From Dinoroseobacter sp013215265 (GTDB lineage: Bacteria > Pseudomonadota > Alphaproteobacteria > Rhodobacterales > Rhodobacteraceae): a DNA stretch of 64,000 nucleotides. How positions within the stretch are numbered: position 1 is the stretch's first letter; each line of letters begins with the position of its first letter. The stretch covers positions 124,001 through 188,000 of the forward strand of contig OY829366.1 of assembly GCA_963691755.1 (NCBI GenBank), written 5' to 3'. Below the pieces are notes generated by a model. That model made no database searches and had not been told where the DNA came from. It worked only from the letters and a program-made list of their open reading frames with translations. A program made the translations under genes and the position numbers. Positions 63,068 through 64,000 of the stretch are shown here, piece after piece.

Positions 63068-64000
63068 TCAAAGCCATTCGGGAATGGTATCGCGCGCAAT
63101 GATTTCGTCAAAGGTTGGACGGGGTCGAATGACGGCGAATTGATCGCCTTGGACCAGAACTTCTGGAATAAGAGGCCGTGTGTTGTATTCGCTGGACATC
63201 ACCGCCCCGTAGGCGCCCGCAGATCGGAACGCGACCAGATCGCCCGGCGAGAGCGGCGGCATTGGGCGGCCCTTGGCAAACGTATCACCGCTTTCACAGA
63301 CAGGTCCAACGATGTCATAGGGATGTTTTTCGACGCCCGGGGCGGCCTCGATCACCGGAATGATGTCGTGCCAAGCGCCATACATGGCCGGCCGGACAAG
63401 GTCATTCATCGCACCGTCTAGGATCAGGAAATTGGTGCCGTCGCCATCTTTCACATAGATCACGCCCGCGACCATGATGCCGGCGTTGCCCGAAATCAGG
63501 CGCCCTGGTTCAATCTCGATCTCGCATCCAAGATCGCCCACGGTGCGCTGGATAAGCTGACCATATTCGATGGGCAGCGGGGGCGCCTCATTGGAGCGCG
63601 CATAGGGAATTCCCAGACCGCCCCCTAGGTCGAGCCGGGTTATCTCGTGCCCCTCGGCACGCAACTTTCGGGTCAGATCAGCCACTTTCAGGTAAGCCGT
63701 TTCAAAAGGCTCGAGTTCCGTCAACTGGCTGCCAATATGAACGTCGATACCGACGACCTTCAACCCGGGCAATGCCGCAGCGCGCGCATAAACCTCGGTC
63801 GCGCGGCTGATCGGAATGCCGAACTTGTCGCCCTTCTTGCCGGTCGAGATTTTTTCGTGCGTGCGCGCATCGACATCAGGGTTAACGCGCACCGTGATCG
63901 GAGCAACAGTCCCCATGGAAGCGGCCACTTCTGACAGCACCTCCATCTCGGGCTCGCTTTCGACATTGAACTGTCGAATGCCCCCTTCGAGCGCCCGGCG
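63068..64000 (-). CDS. lysA: Diaminopimelate decarboxylase, C-terminal part (runs off the window)
   Basis: 311 codons are present; the N-terminal third, including the PLP-binding Lys, lies beyond base 64000. Family features include HIGSQ, GGGLGIPY, the phosphate-binding EPGR, CESGDTFAKGR with the active-site Cys, and GAYGAVMSSEYNTRP. It makes lysine from meso-diaminopimelate. It lies upstream of the TIGR02302 gene on the same strand with a 28-base gap, so the two may be co-transcribed. Confidence 0.95.
   Translation of the reverse strand, partial: RRALEGGIRQFNVESEPEMEVLSEVAASMGTVAPITVRVNPDVDARTHEKISTGKKGDKFGIPISRATEVYARAAALPGLKVVGIDVHIGSQLTELEPFETAYLKVADLTRKLRAEGHEITRLDLGGGLGIPYARSNEAPPLPIEYGQLIQRTVGDLGCEIEIEPGRLISGNAGIMVAGVIYVKDGDGTNFLILDGAMNDLVRPAMYGAWHDIIPVIEAAPGVEKHPYDIVGPVCESGDTFAKGRPMPPLSPGDLVAFRSAGAYGAVMSSEYNTRPLIPEVLVQGDQFAVIRPRPTFDEIIARDTIPEWL

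Overview
The window reads as an ordinary chromosomal segment of a marine-type alphaproteobacterium of the Rhodobacteraceae (Roseobacter group). The supporting evidence is family-level: COQ9 next to rpsU, the DUF1013/TrcR regulator, ClpS, DUF4453, YtoQ, TIGR02302/DUF4175 beside lysA, the malyl-CoA lyase Mcl1 of the ethylmalonyl-CoA pathway, and the DgcN/DgcA pair. Coding density is high and start/stop overlaps of 1-4 bases are common. I see no insertion sequence, prophage, integrase or CRISPR array. All assignments come from reading the translated sequence; no database search was run.

Layout. 1-2062: homogentisate (tyrosine/phenylalanine) degradation, fahA (partial) and hmgA, divergent from a MarR regulator with a clear shared palindrome. 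2077-2153: elongator tRNA-Met. 2264-6113: a tightly overlapping five-gene operon of two DUF4178 zinc-ribbon proteins, a 51-residue membrane protein, a DUF350 protein and a membrane-anchored aminopropyltransferase-like protein. This is the least understood system in the window. 6167-13745: a FAD-linked 2-hydroxyacid dehydrogenase, haem synthesis genes hemC, hemE and hemF, an SDR, an RsmC-like methyltransferase, clpS and a HAD phosphatase. 13870-22667: a D,D-carboxypeptidase with a SPOR domain, a Nudix hydrolase, the yejABEF peptide ABC transporter and a membrane-anchored cytochrome c. 22808-29628: pheA, an SRPBCC protein, nudC, the SRP RNA, rsgA, dnaX, ybaB and recR.

29625-41532: a DUF4453 protein, TrcR, an RNase T2, an HpcH aldolase, a quinone oxidoreductase, COQ9, rpsU, a phytanoyl-CoA dioxygenase, alanine dehydrogenase, an alpha/beta hydrolase, two overlapping HupE-type membrane genes, an Lrp regulator, mscL, a GST and YtoQ. 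41666-49253: pheT, a small secreted protein, pheS, an EEP-family protein, rplT, rpmI, a small membrane protein and pyk. 49393-54242: N-formylglutamate amidohydrolase and DUF1244, then D-amino-acid metabolism (dat-like, dgcA, dgcN) and a cytochrome b561. 54239-64000: accA, mcl1, a PPOX flavoprotein, then an envelope/division cluster (plsC, ftsX, ftsE, a zinc-ribbon membrane protein, TIGR02302) and partial lysA.

Connections. The tyrosine-degradation unit is likely induced through its MarR repressor. dgcN-dgcA with the D-amino-acid transaminase suggests use of D-glutamate and other D-amino acids. The DUF4178 operon couples a SAM-type aminopropyltransferase fold to membrane proteins, and its substrate is unknown. 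Several genes appear to use rare starts: CTG at 4572 and TTG for recR, the HAD protein and the DUF4453 protein.
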